Numbered from the stretch's first letter, positions 35,470-45,544 are shown. The stretch: DNA of 64,000 bases from Bacteroidota bacterium (GCA_018266575.1 JAFEAE010000024.1:1-64000), one strand, 5' to 3'. Program-made: numbers and translations. The notes: a model not told the origin generated them from the sequence alone.

Positions 35470-36852
35470 CTATGTGAAGGAATTAATATTGGGCAAAACA
35501 ATTGTGAATATTGTTCCTTTTTCGATGTCTGATACAACACTTACCGATCCTTTATGTAGTGCGAGTATCCGTCGGGTCAACGTAAGCCCAAGGCCGAAGC
35601 CGGGTTTGTTCTGTACATTATTTGCACGGAAAAAAGGCTGGAAAATATTTTGAATATCTGACTCTGTAATTACATCGCCTTTATTGATAACCTTAATAAC
35701 TGCTTCTTTATCATAAAAAGCAGTAACAACTGTAGATTGATTATTGTCAGAATATTTGCACCCGTTTTCAATAATATTTTTCAAGGCAATGTAGAGCAGG
35801 TTTGTATTACCAAAAACCGTCAGTAATTTTTCGTCTTCCTGGAAAACTTCAAAATCCAGCAGCACACGGAAACCTTCATTTTGTTTCTGCACATCTGTCA
35901 ATACTTTAAAGAGAAGGTCGTCAAGGCGCACTTCTTTCAGGTCAATGCTTCCCTGCGAGCCCGTTTTGGCAATATCAAGAAGGCTGTGTGTGAGTTGCTG
36001 CAGTTCAACAATATCTTCATGGATACTTTGTAAAACATCTTTATACTCCCCTATAGCCCTGTCTTTTTGTAATGCCACTTCCACCTGGCTTGAAACGGAA
36101 GTTAATGGTGTAGAAAGTTCGTGCGACGCATTGGAAATAAAGCGCCGTTGTATAGCAAATGAATCCTGCAGCCGGTCAAGCAGGTCATTGAATGTTTGTG
36201 CAAGTATTGACAATTCATCCCTGGTGTTGCTTATTTTGATACGCTGGGAAAGGTTTTTTGAAGTGATCAGTGTCACTTCTTCCGTGATCCTTGCCATGGG
36301 CGAAATCAGTTTTTTTGCAAATAGTAATCCGCCCAAAAAAGAAAGTGCCGCAGAAACAAACAATGCACCGATTAGTATTTTTTTCAATTGTGCCAGGAAC
36401 TCACGGCCATCAATATCCGAAGCTGATACGGCAACTACAAAATCACTGCTATTGACGTTGTAGTAAATGGCAATGGCTTTTTTATTCTTATATGGGAAAA
36501 AATATTCTCCGTTGTTCCTTGCTTCGGCAATAATATTTTTTGTAAGGAAAAGGGAATCCCCGGTTGTATCCGAATACATATATTCATGTGCCTGGTTTTT
36601 ATTAACGATCGAGACACTTTTATTATATAAAGAGGCAACTGCTGCCGAATCCATTTTTTGCAAGAGGTAAAAATTGCTGTCTTTTATTTCCGCATACACT
36701 GTTGCCGTACTGAGTGCCCTGTTTTTAAGCCTTGTCCTGAATGTATCCTTTCTTTCTTTTGCGGTGAAATAATAAATTGAAAGGCTCACAATCGTAAAAA
36801 GGATTGTTACCAGTAAGGAAAACAGTAATGCTATTTTATATTTTATACTCAT
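35470..36852 (-). CDS. HAMP-domain sensor histidine kinase
   Basis: The protein has 460 residues. TM1 is at about 6-28, a periplasmic sensor region at 30-158, TM2 at about 160-180 and HAMP at about 180-232. The HisKA motif FISNASHELSTPLTSV has the phospho-acceptor H244. The HATPase lobe holds IENGCKYS (N box) and GFGLGLTL (G box). The kinase is in the inner membrane, phosphorylating the response regulator encoded three bases upstream. The signal is unknown; the flanking universal stress protein genes suggest a stress input. Confidence 0.94.
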   Translation of the reverse strand: MSIKYKIALLFSLLVTILFTIVSLSIYYFTAKERKDTFRTRLKNRALSTATVYAEIKDSNFYLLQKMDSAAVASLYNKSVSIVNKNQAHEYMYSDTTGDSLFLTKNIIAEARNNGEYFFPYKNKKAIAIYYNVNSSDFVVAVSASDIDGREFLAQLKKILIGALFVSAALSFLGGLLFAKKLISPMARITEEVTLITSKNLSQRIKISNTRDELSILAQTFNDLLDRLQDSFAIQRRFISNASHELSTPLTSVSSQVEVALQKDRAIGEYKDVLQSIHEDIVELQQLTHSLLDIAKTGSQGSIDLKEVRLDDLLFKVLTDVQKQNEGFRVLLDFEVFQEDEKLLTVFGNTNLLYIALKNIIENGCKYSDNNQSTVVTAFYDKEAVIKVINKGDVITESDIQNIFQPFFRANNVQNKPGFGLGLTLTRRILALHKGSVSVVSDIEKGTIFTIVLPNINSFT

Positions 36853-36855
36853 GTA

Positions 36856-37545
36856 TCATCTGTCTTTCATAATATACCCCATCCCTATTTGTGTATGAAT
36901 AAGTTTCGGCTCAAAATCCTTATCAATTTTTTTTCGGAGAAAATTTATATACACATCAATCACATTCGTCCTGGTATCGAAATCAAGGTCCCACACACAC
37001 TCTGCTATATCTATTCTTGAAAGCACTTTATTCCTGTTTCGCATAAAATATTCCAGCAACTGAAATTCCTTTGCGGTAAGAATGATTGGAATACCGTTGC
37101 GTGAAACTTCCTTGCTGTCAACATTCAATTCTAGTCCTGCAACTTTAAGAATATTTCCCATAGGAAGTTGTTGGTTCAATGTACGTTTCAGCAATGCCCT
37201 GATGCGCACGAGCAATTCTTTAAATTCAAATGGTTTTACCAGGTAATCGTCTGCGCCGGAATCAAAACCTTCAATCTTATCGTCGGTTGTACTTAATGCT
37301 GTGAGCATAATAACAGGTACATGCTGGTTGCGGCTGCGAATAATTTTACAAAGGTCGTAACCATTAATGCCGGGAAGGTTAATATCAGTAATAATAAGGT
37401 CGTAACTGCCCGATTCGAAAAGCCGCAAACCAATTTTTCCGTCGTAGGCCGCTTCTACATAGTAACCCAATTCTTTTAATCCTTTGGTGAGCGTATCCGC
37501 GATTTTTTTTTCATCTTCGACTAAAAGCACTTTTATATCTTCCAT
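36856..37545 (-). CDS. OmpR-family response regulator
   Basis: The start was placed at the ATG at 37545 (229 residues, MEDIKVLLVEDE), because the longer frame to 37599 adds an unrelated head. The receiver has acidic residues D11/E12 and phospho-acceptor D54. The C-terminal winged-helix domain ends with VIDVYINFLRKKID and GMGYIMKD. It controls transcription when phosphorylated by the kinase encoded three bases downstream. It is the first gene of the pair. Confidence 0.93.
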   Translation of the reverse strand: MEDIKVLLVEDEKKIADTLTKGLKELGYYVEAAYDGKIGLRLFESGSYDLIITDINLPGINGYDLCKIIRSRNQHVPVIMLTALSTTDDKIEGFDSGADDYLVKPFEFKELLVRIRALLKRTLNQQLPMGNILKVAGLELNVDSKEVSRNGIPIILTAKEFQLLEYFMRNRNKVLSRIDIAECVWDLDFDTRTNVIDVYINFLRKKIDKDFEPKLIHTQIGMGYIMKDR

Positions 37546-37663
37546 AACCTGATTTTTTTTGAAACCGCTTTGCAAAAATAAATGAAACATTTTTTTCATC
37601 GACCGGCGATGCCTTTTCTTTCATAAATGCAAAGAGATTATAAAAACAACGGTACTGATTTTA

Positions 37664-38590
37664 TTAATTGAAATTAATCCAGCGTGAAAGAGTGCCAGAA
37701 TTTCTGCCCTGACGGAGGAATATTGAAGCGGGAATGTTTTCCGGGATTGTTATTACCGGCACTGTTGCATGGCTAATGACTTGTTGCACAAAATGCCCGA
37801 AAAAAATATTTCCCCAGTTATTTTTTTCGTATGAAGTATTTATTGCTATGAGGTCCGGGCTTTCTTTATCTGCAATTTCCAATAGTTTCTTTGCATAATT
37901 TTTGCAGGCATGAAACCTCAGGTAGTAGGTTTGTTTTTTGCTTGCCAGTACTTTTATCAGCCTGTTCATTTCTTCTTCAATAAATCCCGGCTCACGTTTC
38001 TTGTTCGCTAAAAATAATCGAGTGATGGTTAACACAGAACTGTTCTTTTCAACAATCGCTTCAATGGTCTTGTATTTTTTTAGAACACTCCCGCCTGTTT
38101 TTACCGGAAATAAGATTCTTCTGAAACTGGTAGCTTTATGTTTTGGCGGCACGGTCAGCACAGGGATATTGCTATACCTTACCAGTGAATCAGTAATATT
38201 GCCATACAATATTTTCTTTACCACGGATGAATCATTAGCTGTAATTACAATCAGCCCGCAATGCAACTCGGTTGCTTTATTTTTAATTACACGCAACAAA
38301 TTGCCTTGTTCAAGGTGTACGCAAACATCTACATGGTATTTATCGCGGATAGTTTCCTGCGAATGTTTTAGAATTTCCAGCTCGTTTGAGTCCGTATCCT
38401 GAAATATCCTGAACACGGAAATACCAGCATCTGCAGGCGCAGCATAAAAACTCCGGTTTTTTACATGCAGCAAATGTAGTACTGCTTTATGGCGCCGGCA
38501 CATTTCTATTGCAGTAGTTAATGCATTGTCAGATGGCGCTGAAAAATTAACAGGCACCAATATATTTTTAAGAGAAATAATTTCGTTCAT
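37664..38590 (-). CDS. Universal stress protein, two UspA domains
   Basis: The protein has 308 residues with two UspA-type halves. The first starts LKNILVPVNFSAPSDNAL with LLHVKNRS and IPVLTVPPK; the second ends PDLIAINTSYEKNNW and VPVITIPENIPAS. It resembles the protein encoded at 34522-35370. It lies upstream of the response regulator gene on the same strand. Confidence 0.85.
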   Translation of the reverse strand: MNEIISLKNILVPVNFSAPSDNALTTAIEMCRRHKAVLHLLHVKNRSFYAAPADAGISVFRIFQDTDSNELEILKHSQETIRDKYHVDVCVHLEQGNLLRVIKNKATELHCGLIVITANDSSVVKKILYGNITDSLVRYSNIPVLTVPPKHKATSFRRILFPVKTGGSVLKKYKTIEAIVEKNSSVLTITRLFLANKKREPGFIEEEMNRLIKVLASKKQTYYLRFHACKNYAKKLLEIADKESPDLIAINTSYEKNNWGNIFFGHFVQQVISHATVPVITIPENIPASIFLRQGRNSGTLSRWINFN

Positions 38591-38753
38591 AATGTTACGT
38601 CATTAAACTGTAATAATATTTTTCCAGGACATTTTCAAGGTAACGCTATCTTATTGGCATGCTATTAAACTAATATTAAAAGCTGATTAAAATAGTTTTG
38701 CAAATACAGCAATTGATCATTGACCAAGAAGCGTATAAAACCGTTGCGGGGCA

Positions 38754-39908
38754 TTATTGAAAAGCAAAAACGTTTTCAGAGTGTACCAAAATGGTTTGGG
38801 TAGGATATGCAAAATCAATATGCTCGCTCCTGAATTTTTCCATTATCAAAAAATTAATGGATTGTTGCTTATCCATATACAGGTTATAATCAGCACTCAT
38901 CACATAATACACAAATTCGAAATCAAGGCTGTAATTGCCAAGATGTGAAAAATGGCCACGGTCAAACGTTACCAATGGCTGCATTTCAATTATTTTTTTT
39001 ACGATCTCAGGGATTTTTTTCAATAGTTGAACGGACGTTTTGTAGGTAACACCAATTGACAACACCACTCTTCTTTTTTCCATGCGTTTGTAATTATGAA
39101 CACGCGAATTGGTAAGATCGTGATTGGAAAATATCAGTTGGTCCCCGCTCAACGTCCGTACCCTAGTAGTTTTGATGCCGATATACTCTATTGTTCCCAT
39201 TTTGTCATCTACTATAATAAAATCCCCGATCTCAAAAGGTTTATCAAAAAAGATGATGAAATAACTGAAGAGATCGCCGAGTATGCTTTGCGCAGCCAAT
39301 GCAATGGCAATGCCACCTACTCCAAGCCCGGTAATTAGTGCCGTTACATTATAACCTAGATTGTCTGCAAGAAAAACAAGTCCTATGGCCCAAGTAAGTA
39401 CATTGACAACAATGATGATGCCCCTCGCCTGTTTCCTTTTTTCTTCAATATTCTCATGTTGCTGCAGATAGCGGTTTATTAAATGGTTGAGCATAAAATT
39501 TGCCAGGCGCACAGCAAAATACGTGCAGGCAATCAGTTGCAAAACAGTAATGGCTTTTGCAATTTTGGGGGATGGTGTGAGATAAGAAATCCCTGAATAT
39601 ACAGCAACAAAATAAAGAAAGGGATAAACGATTTTCCGGACAGCAAGCACCGCTACGTCATCCAGTTTTGTGACTGTTCCTGAACTCCATTTTTTTAATG
39701 CATTGAAAAATATTTTCCTGATGAAGGCAAGAAAAATTACAGATAAAAAAATAATAGCAAGGGCAATGGACCATTCGCTTATTGAATTGCCAAAATATAT
39801 ATTATTCCAGAATCTGCTCATAATAAAGTAAATGATACTATAACACGCAGCAAGCATTAACGGCATGTTATATTTTTGTTTACGTTCATTTACAAAATTA
39901 AAAATCAT
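38754..39908 (-). CDS. MscS-type mechanosensitive ion channel
   Basis: The ATG at 39908 was chosen (384 residues); the frame opens upstream with a TTG. About four to five transmembrane helices precede the pore helix TM3 with its Gly/Ala pattern (GLGVGGIAIALAAQSILGDL), then the MscS beta domain (FEIGDFIIVDDKMGTIEYIG). It opens when membrane tension rises and releases solutes during osmotic downshift. It is transcribed divergently from gpsA across a 262-base spacer, facing the osmolyte synthesis genes. Confidence 0.93.
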   Translation of the reverse strand: MIFNFVNERKQKYNMPLMLAACYSIIYFIMSRFWNNIYFGNSISEWSIALAIIFLSVIFLAFIRKIFFNALKKWSSGTVTKLDDVAVLAVRKIVYPFLYFVAVYSGISYLTPSPKIAKAITVLQLIACTYFAVRLANFMLNHLINRYLQQHENIEEKRKQARGIIIVVNVLTWAIGLVFLADNLGYNVTALITGLGVGGIAIALAAQSILGDLFSYFIIFFDKPFEIGDFIIVDDKMGTIEYIGIKTTRVRTLSGDQLIFSNHDLTNSRVHNYKRMEKRRVVLSIGVTYKTSVQLLKKIPEIVKKIIEMQPLVTFDRGHFSHLGNYSLDFEFVYYVMSADYNLYMDKQQSINFLIMEKFRSEHIDFAYPTQTILVHSENVFAFQ

Positions 39909-40170
39909 TGCCCGGAGATTTTTTTGTATATACTGCAAACGGGAAATTTTAATGACATTATAATCTTGTTTTAATCTGCTTTAAGCAAGCGGCAAATAAT
40001 TTTGTTACTACCAAACAATAAGTCACTATTAACTTTTTTGCCTCTGATGCTGCAATAGGATTGATTGCGGTTTGATTGTCTGAAAATATTTAATCTTAAA
40101 AATAATTACATTTTGCTGTTACGCTTCGTTTAAAGAATGAAATAAAACGTAAAATGATTTATGAAAAAAA

Positions 40171-41169
40171 ATGATGCCTGCTTCATTAAAACATATTGGT
40201 ATAGTCGGCGGCGGAAGCTGGGGCACTGCGCTTGTAAAGATATTTTCTGATTCTGGCATTCCCGTGTCGTGGATTGTGCGTGATGAGGATCAGGCGCAAT
40301 TCATCAATCAAAACGGACGCAACCCGAAACAACTCGGGGCTGCAGGATTAAACAAAAAGTATATTCATTCCTCTACCGATTTTAATGCCCTTGCAGAAAC
40401 CGGGTTTATCATTTTCGCAGTGCCTTCTGCTTACTTTGAAAATGAATTGAAAAAAATAAACCCGGTTTACCTGCAGGACAAACACCTCGCAGTTTCTATC
40501 AAAGGGTTTATTCCCGGTTTAAACCAAACACCAAGTGAGCATGTCGCACACTACCTTAATAGTCAAATCCCGATAATGGTTTTGGCCGGTCCATGCCATG
40601 CAGAAGAAATTGCAATGGAGCGCAATACCTATCTCACTGTAAGCAGCAATGATGCTGATTGGGTAGATGAAACCTGCAACAAGTTATCCGTGCAATATGT
40701 AAAGGCTATTCCGAATAATGACCCACGTGGTGTGGAATATACTGCAATATTGAAAAACGTGATTGGTATTGCCGCAGGAATTGCTGCAGGATTGAACTAT
40801 GGGGAAAATTTTCAGGCAGTACTTATTTCAAATGCAATGCGTGAGGTAAATATTTTCCTCCAAAAAATTTATCCTGCAAAAAGGGATTTATTTGATTCTG
40901 CATATTTCGGCGACATGCTTGTTACTGCATATTCCGAGTACAGCCGCAACCGGGGGCTTGGCAAACTGGTTGGCCGTGGCATACAAGTCAGCAACGCATT
41001 GCAATCTATGGAAATGATTGCCGAAGGATACCATGCAGTAGCAGAGCTACATCCGTTGCTTAAAGGGCTTGAATTGTCGTTACCGATTATGACTGCGGTT
41101 TACCGTATCCTTTATCAGCATGCCAACCCGTTTTTAGAATTCAAGCTGGTTGAGCAACGATTACGTTAA
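40171..41169 (+). CDS. gpsA: Glycerol-3-phosphate dehydrogenase (NAD(P)+)
   Basis: This 332-residue protein has the GGGSWGTAL nucleotide-binding motif (residues 11-19), SIKGFIPG with the catalytic Lys, AGPCHAEEIAMER (the Bacteroidota form of the SGPSFA motif), and YTAILKNVIGIAAGIAAGL. It reduces dihydroxyacetone phosphate to sn-glycerol-3-phosphate, normally for phospholipids. The next gene starts only 14 bases behind it and encodes a probable glucosylglycerol-phosphate synthase, so here the product may also feed osmolyte synthesis. Confidence 0.94.
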   Translation: MMPASLKHIGIVGGGSWGTALVKIFSDSGIPVSWIVRDEDQAQFINQNGRNPKQLGAAGLNKKYIHSSTDFNALAETGFIIFAVPSAYFENELKKINPVYLQDKHLAVSIKGFIPGLNQTPSEHVAHYLNSQIPIMVLAGPCHAEEIAMERNTYLTVSSNDADWVDETCNKLSVQYVKAIPNNDPRGVEYTAILKNVIGIAAGIAAGLNYGENFQAVLISNAMREVNIFLQKIYPAKRDLFDSAYFGDMLVTAYSEYSRNRGLGKLVGRGIQVSNALQSMEMIAEGYHAVAELHPLLKGLELSLPIMTAVYRILYQHANPFLEFKLVEQRLR

Positions 41170-41183
41170 CCTAAATTTTTTTT

Positions 41184-43484
41184 ATGTTATTAGCAACTGA
41201 CCTTGACGGGACTTTTTTAGGGGGCAAGAGTTTGCACAAACAACAGCTATACCGGTTAATCCGCAACACCACCGGCTTTCAGTTGGTTTTTGTAACAGGC
41301 CGTGGGCTGGAGACAGTTATCCCGTTGCTGAACGACCCGATAATCCCTAATCCCGATTTCATTATATGTGACGTAGGCGCTACTATCGTTAATGGATATA
41401 CGCTGGAGCCTGTTGCTGCCTTGCAAAAAGAAATTGAATCCCGCTGGCCGGGTGTTTTAAAAGTAAAACAGGCATTGAATGGCATTGAAGGAATCGAGCA
41501 CCAGGAAGTGCCGCAACAAAGAAGGTGCTCTTATTTTGCAACAGATGTAAAGATCGTGCTGGAAGCAAAAGAAAGAGCAGAAAAAATTGGTTGTGATGTG
41601 ATCTTTTCTGCAGACAAATTTATGGACGTGTTACCAAAAGCTGTTAACAAAGGAAGCACGCTTGTTAAACTTGTAAAATACCTCAATATAAAAAGTGAAG
41701 ATGTGCTTGTTGCAGGCGATACACTTAATGACCTTGAAATGTTCTTTTGCGGTTACCAGGGCGTAGTAGTTGGCAATGCAGAAAAAAAATTGATTAATGC
41801 CACTCAGAACAATGAGCTTATTTATCATGCAGAAACAGCAGGCACCGGTGGCATTATGGAAGCGTTCATGCATTTTGATCAATTCAATAGTTTGAAGGCA
41901 GTTATAGAAAACCCTGTTGAACTGAAAGAAAGCAATCATGAGCAACAGATTGTAATGATGTACCACCGTTTTCCCTATGAAAGAAAAGTAATCAACGGCA
42001 AAACTGAATTAACTGCGCCGAAAAGCCCAAATGGGATTTTGCCAACGCTGAAAAGCTTTTTTGAAAACGGCAGGTCCGGAGTGTGGATTGCTTGGGAAGA
42101 AGTTGCAAACAGCGGGGATATTTTACGCAACATGTATATCGACCAGGTGAATTATCCAAACCTAATGGCTTCGCGTATCGGGCTTACAAAAAATGAAGTG
42201 GACATATTTTATAAACTATTTTCGAAGGAGGCATTCTGGCCTACTATTTTTTCTTTTATTGATAAAGTAAAATTCAATCATCACCACTGGTATCAATATG
42301 TACATATAAACAGGTTGTTTGCAGAGAAAGCGGCTGAGCAGGCAGACACTGGCGCCATTATCTGGATACACGATTACAACCTGTGGCTTGCACCCGGTTT
42401 CCTCAGGCAGTTGAGACCAGATGTGAAAATAGGTTTCTTTCATCACACTGCTTTTCCTGCAGCCAATACTTTTAATATTCTTCCGTGGAGAAGAGAAATC
42501 ATCGGTAGTTTACTGCAATGCGATTATATCGGTTTTCATATTCCGCGATATGTGGAGAATTTTATGGACGTTGCAAAAAGTTTATACCCCATCCGCGAAG
42601 TGGAACAGATAAATTGCGCACCGAAGTTCCGCACTTACAGCACAGCTTTAGGTGTGGCTAAAATGACCAGTGTATTTGATACCGGCCAAAGACGGATAAA
42701 GATTGGTGCTAACCCTGTTGGCATAAATTTCAAATATATTCATGAGTTGCTTGAGCAAAAAAACACCAGGGAAAATATTACCAAACTAAAAAAGCAATTT
42801 TCCGGGAAGACGGTAATACTTAGTGTAGAAAGGCTCGATTACGTAAAGGGTCCACTTGAAAAAGTGCTTGCCTTTGAAAAATTCCTTGATGAGTACAAGG
42901 AGTTTCATGGAAAAACAGAACTGATAAATATTTGTACACCGCCCGCACAGGGAATGAAAGTGTACCAGAAAATACAGCATGATGTGGAACATGCCATTGG
43001 CCGGATCAATGGGAAATATGCAAGAGTGGATTGGGTGCCTATAAGGCTGTTCTTCCGCTCATTTCCGTTTGAAGAAGTGCTTACCTATTACGCAGTTGCC
43101 GACGTTGCGTGGATCACTCCTTTGCGCGACGGATTGAACCTTGTAGCAAAAGAATATATTGCGGTGCAGGGCGCACAAAAAAATGCTAACGGCGTATTGG
43201 TGCTTTCCGAATTTGCAGGTGCTGCTGTTGAGCTTCCTTATGTTATTACTACCAATCCGTACGATCCACTTTCATTGCGGGAAAGCCTGCTGCAGGCATT
43301 AACTTTATCGGAAGAAGAAAAACAAATGCGCATGAAAAGGCAATACGACCATGTGCAATATTATGATATTGATTTCTGGGCAGATGATTTTTTAAGCCAA
43401 CTGGTGGAAAAAGGAAAACTTTCTGGTCTTTCAGGCGAAGTGAATCCGGCAGAAGAAAAATACAATATGTATTTACCTGGCTGA
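41184..43484 (+). CDS. HAD phosphatase-GT20 fusion, probable bifunctional glucosylglycerol-phosphate synthase/phosphatase
   Basis: The protein has 766 residues in two domains. Residues 1-240 form a sucrose-phosphatase-like HAD domain (DLDGT at 6-10, GDTLND at 178-183). Residues about 255-750 form a GT20 domain: SPNGILPTLK (281-290), HDYNLWLAP (396-404), FFHHTAFP, LDYVKG (551-556) and DGLNLVAKEY (649-658). The SPNGILPTLKSFF, SKEAFWP and GFHIPRYVENF segments look like cyanobacterial glucosylglycerol-phosphate synthase (GgpS) rather than trehalose-phosphate synthase (OtsA). Adjacent gpsA would provide the acceptor. Trehalose-6-phosphate synthase remains the alternative. Confidence 0.85.
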   Translation: MLLATDLDGTFLGGKSLHKQQLYRLIRNTTGFQLVFVTGRGLETVIPLLNDPIIPNPDFIICDVGATIVNGYTLEPVAALQKEIESRWPGVLKVKQALNGIEGIEHQEVPQQRRCSYFATDVKIVLEAKERAEKIGCDVIFSADKFMDVLPKAVNKGSTLVKLVKYLNIKSEDVLVAGDTLNDLEMFFCGYQGVVVGNAEKKLINATQNNELIYHAETAGTGGIMEAFMHFDQFNSLKAVIENPVELKESNHEQQIVMMYHRFPYERKVINGKTELTAPKSPNGILPTLKSFFENGRSGVWIAWEEVANSGDILRNMYIDQVNYPNLMASRIGLTKNEVDIFYKLFSKEAFWPTIFSFIDKVKFNHHHWYQYVHINRLFAEKAAEQADTGAIIWIHDYNLWLAPGFLRQLRPDVKIGFFHHTAFPAANTFNILPWRREIIGSLLQCDYIGFHIPRYVENFMDVAKSLYPIREVEQINCAPKFRTYSTALGVAKMTSVFDTGQRRIKIGANPVGINFKYIHELLEQKNTRENITKLKKQFSGKTVILSVERLDYVKGPLEKVLAFEKFLDEYKEFHGKTELINICTPPAQGMKVYQKIQHDVEHAIGRINGKYARVDWVPIRLFFRSFPFEEVLTYYAVADVAWITPLRDGLNLVAKEYIAVQGAQKNANGVLVLSEFAGAAVELPYVITTNPYDPLSLRESLLQALTLSEEEKQMRMKRQYDHVQYYDIDFWADDFLSQLVEKGKLSGLSGEVNPAEEKYNMYLPG

Positions 43485-43753
43485 ATAAGCAAAAACTTAC
43501 CTCTTTTTCAAGAATTAATGTTTTACAAATAACAGCAGGCATCCTTATTTTTGGCACATCTAGGTTATTATTAAAGTATTATCTTTCCCGGGTTGGTCAC
43601 TATGAATATGTATGTAATGCCAAGACTTGCATAAGCAGTGCATTCTCTTAAAAACGTGCAAACTGAAACAAATCCTGTTTAAAACAAGGGCTTCCGAATT
43701 TTTTGTTTTCGTCGGGTATGCATCCACGTTATAATTTTTGAGTATATTAGGAT

Positions 43754-45322
43754 ATGTATACAAATAAGTCATTCCCAAAATTCTTATTCACCATTATTTT
43801 CCTTTGCGTGCATCTGTTTCTATTTGCACAGTATTTATCCAATACGAAAGATAGCATAGTGATACCTGTTCGTATTCATCCCGATAATCCGAAATGTTTT
43901 TTGTTCAGGGGCAAACCCATGTTTTTTTTAACAGCTACCGAACATTACGGTTCTGTTATGAACAGGCCGTTTCGTTACGAACGTTACCTTGCAGATGCGG
44001 CAGCTAAAGGTATTGCATACACGAGGTTGTTCCTTCTTTTCAGGGAATTGCAAAGTGCCACGAACCCCTACTCTACCTGCAAACCTGAGTCGCCGGATTA
44101 TATTTCACCTTTTCAACGTACAGGGCCGGGTAAAGCGTTAGATGGCGAATTAAAATATGATCTTGACAAATGGAACCCCGAGTTTTTTTCACGCCTGCAA
44201 AAATTTCTTGACCTGGCATCGTATTATGGAATTGTTGTTGAACTAACACTTTTGAGCAACACTTATGAGCCTGATGTTTGGGCATTAAATCCGGTGAATG
44301 CTGATAACAATATCAACGGAATGGAAAAGATTGAATGGCCTGGTTATATCACAATGAGGAACCCAAAAATATTTGATTTGCAGAAAAAATATGTCCGCAA
44401 GATCATTGAGTTCACCAAACGATATGATAATGTTATTTATGAAGTTTGTAACGAACCTGGCGGAAACCTCCAGGGCAATAACAAAAATGCCCAACCGCCG
44501 GAAGTAAATCAATGGTTGATGCAAATTGCAGATGTAATCAGTGATGCTGAAAAAGATATGCCTAATAAACACCTGGTAGTTGGTGAAGAAGCTTATAATG
44601 ATTCGCCGTGGCAACAGACATCAGATAGCTCTTTTCGCGGTTTGAAATTTGATGTGGTAAATATTCATCCGTTGCCCAATACAACTTATCATGGAAAGAG
44701 TTATGATATGGGAGAATTTATGTCGAAACAATTAAAATTAAAAACGATCCGTGATTATTGCCTCGCAACATACAACGAAGCGAAGCCATTGAATTTTGAT
44801 GAAGACAATGTTGCCAGTGAATATAAAGATTACGAAGGATGGACGATTGATAGAAAACGTGCATGGGTAACACTTTTTTCCGGCGCACATTACGACCTGA
44901 TTGATTTCAGCATCATCAACTATTCGGAAACAGGAACTGACAGCTCGCAAAAATATCTCAGGAGCTGGTTTAAAAATTTATCTGCATACATGCATTCTGT
45001 TGATATTGTAAAAGCAAAACCAATTGCAGGCTGGCTTAAAGAAAAGCCGGGTAACTTATTGGAAATTGCTTTTGTAGTGCCTGGTAAAGATTACAATATC
45101 TACCTCGCGGACGAACGTGAGCTAACGGACAAAGATGCCGGGAAAGTTATTCGTGGTGATATCCGGTTTGATCTTCCTGAAGGAAAATATGAAATTCGTT
45201 TTTACTCTCCGGAAACAGGATTGTATTCACCCGGAATAAAAATCAGCGGAGCAAAAAACCTTCAATGTAGTTTACCTGAAATAAATGGAGATATTGTTAT
45301 ACGGATTTCGAAAGTAGATTAA
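43754..45322 (+). CDS. Exported GH5-like glycoside hydrolase
   Basis: The protein has 522 residues. A signal peptide covers about residues 1-25 (ending LFLFAQ). The TIM-barrel region runs from FRGKPMFFLTATEHYG (about 51) to about residue 390. The probable acid/base E234 sits in YEVCNEPGG, and E350 in PLNFDEDN is a candidate nucleophile. A C-terminal beta domain of about 100 residues follows. It fits a cellulase-like GH5/clan A enzyme with unusual spacing; the substrate is unknown. It follows the GgpPS-like gene after 270 bases in the same direction. Confidence 0.75.
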   Translation: MYTNKSFPKFLFTIIFLCVHLFLFAQYLSNTKDSIVIPVRIHPDNPKCFLFRGKPMFFLTATEHYGSVMNRPFRYERYLADAAAKGIAYTRLFLLFRELQSATNPYSTCKPESPDYISPFQRTGPGKALDGELKYDLDKWNPEFFSRLQKFLDLASYYGIVVELTLLSNTYEPDVWALNPVNADNNINGMEKIEWPGYITMRNPKIFDLQKKYVRKIIEFTKRYDNVIYEVCNEPGGNLQGNNKNAQPPEVNQWLMQIADVISDAEKDMPNKHLVVGEEAYNDSPWQQTSDSSFRGLKFDVVNIHPLPNTTYHGKSYDMGEFMSKQLKLKTIRDYCLATYNEAKPLNFDEDNVASEYKDYEGWTIDRKRAWVTLFSGAHYDLIDFSIINYSETGTDSSQKYLRSWFKNLSAYMHSVDIVKAKPIAGWLKEKPGNLLEIAFVVPGKDYNIYLADERELTDKDAGKVIRGDIRFDLPEGKYEIRFYSPETGLYSPGIKISGAKNLQCSLPEINGDIVIRISKVD

Positions 45323-45544
45323 GTTATTCGTGAGGGTGAATGGCCAATGCGTTGAAGTTTAAGAGAGTTTTTATCGTACAAGCATCAACGTTATACCCGA
45401 TGTTTACAGCACAAGCGGGCATTCGCTCCGGGAAACAATTTTAAAATAAGAACAGATTGTAACAGCAGGAATCAAGTGAATCACATTAATCCCGGTTCAG
45501 ACAATTCTTGCTGTTATAATTTAAACACTTCATTGTTTTGTATA

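Noticed and set aside
40071..40130. TTTG and TACATTTTG as a gpsA promoter
   Set aside because: The two boxes are too far apart and the -7 box has an extra base.
41184..43484. Simple trehalose-6-phosphate synthase (otsA) annotation
   Set aside because: The fused HAD domain, GgpS-like motifs and adjacent gpsA argue for glucosylglycerol-phosphate; otsA is kept as the alternative.
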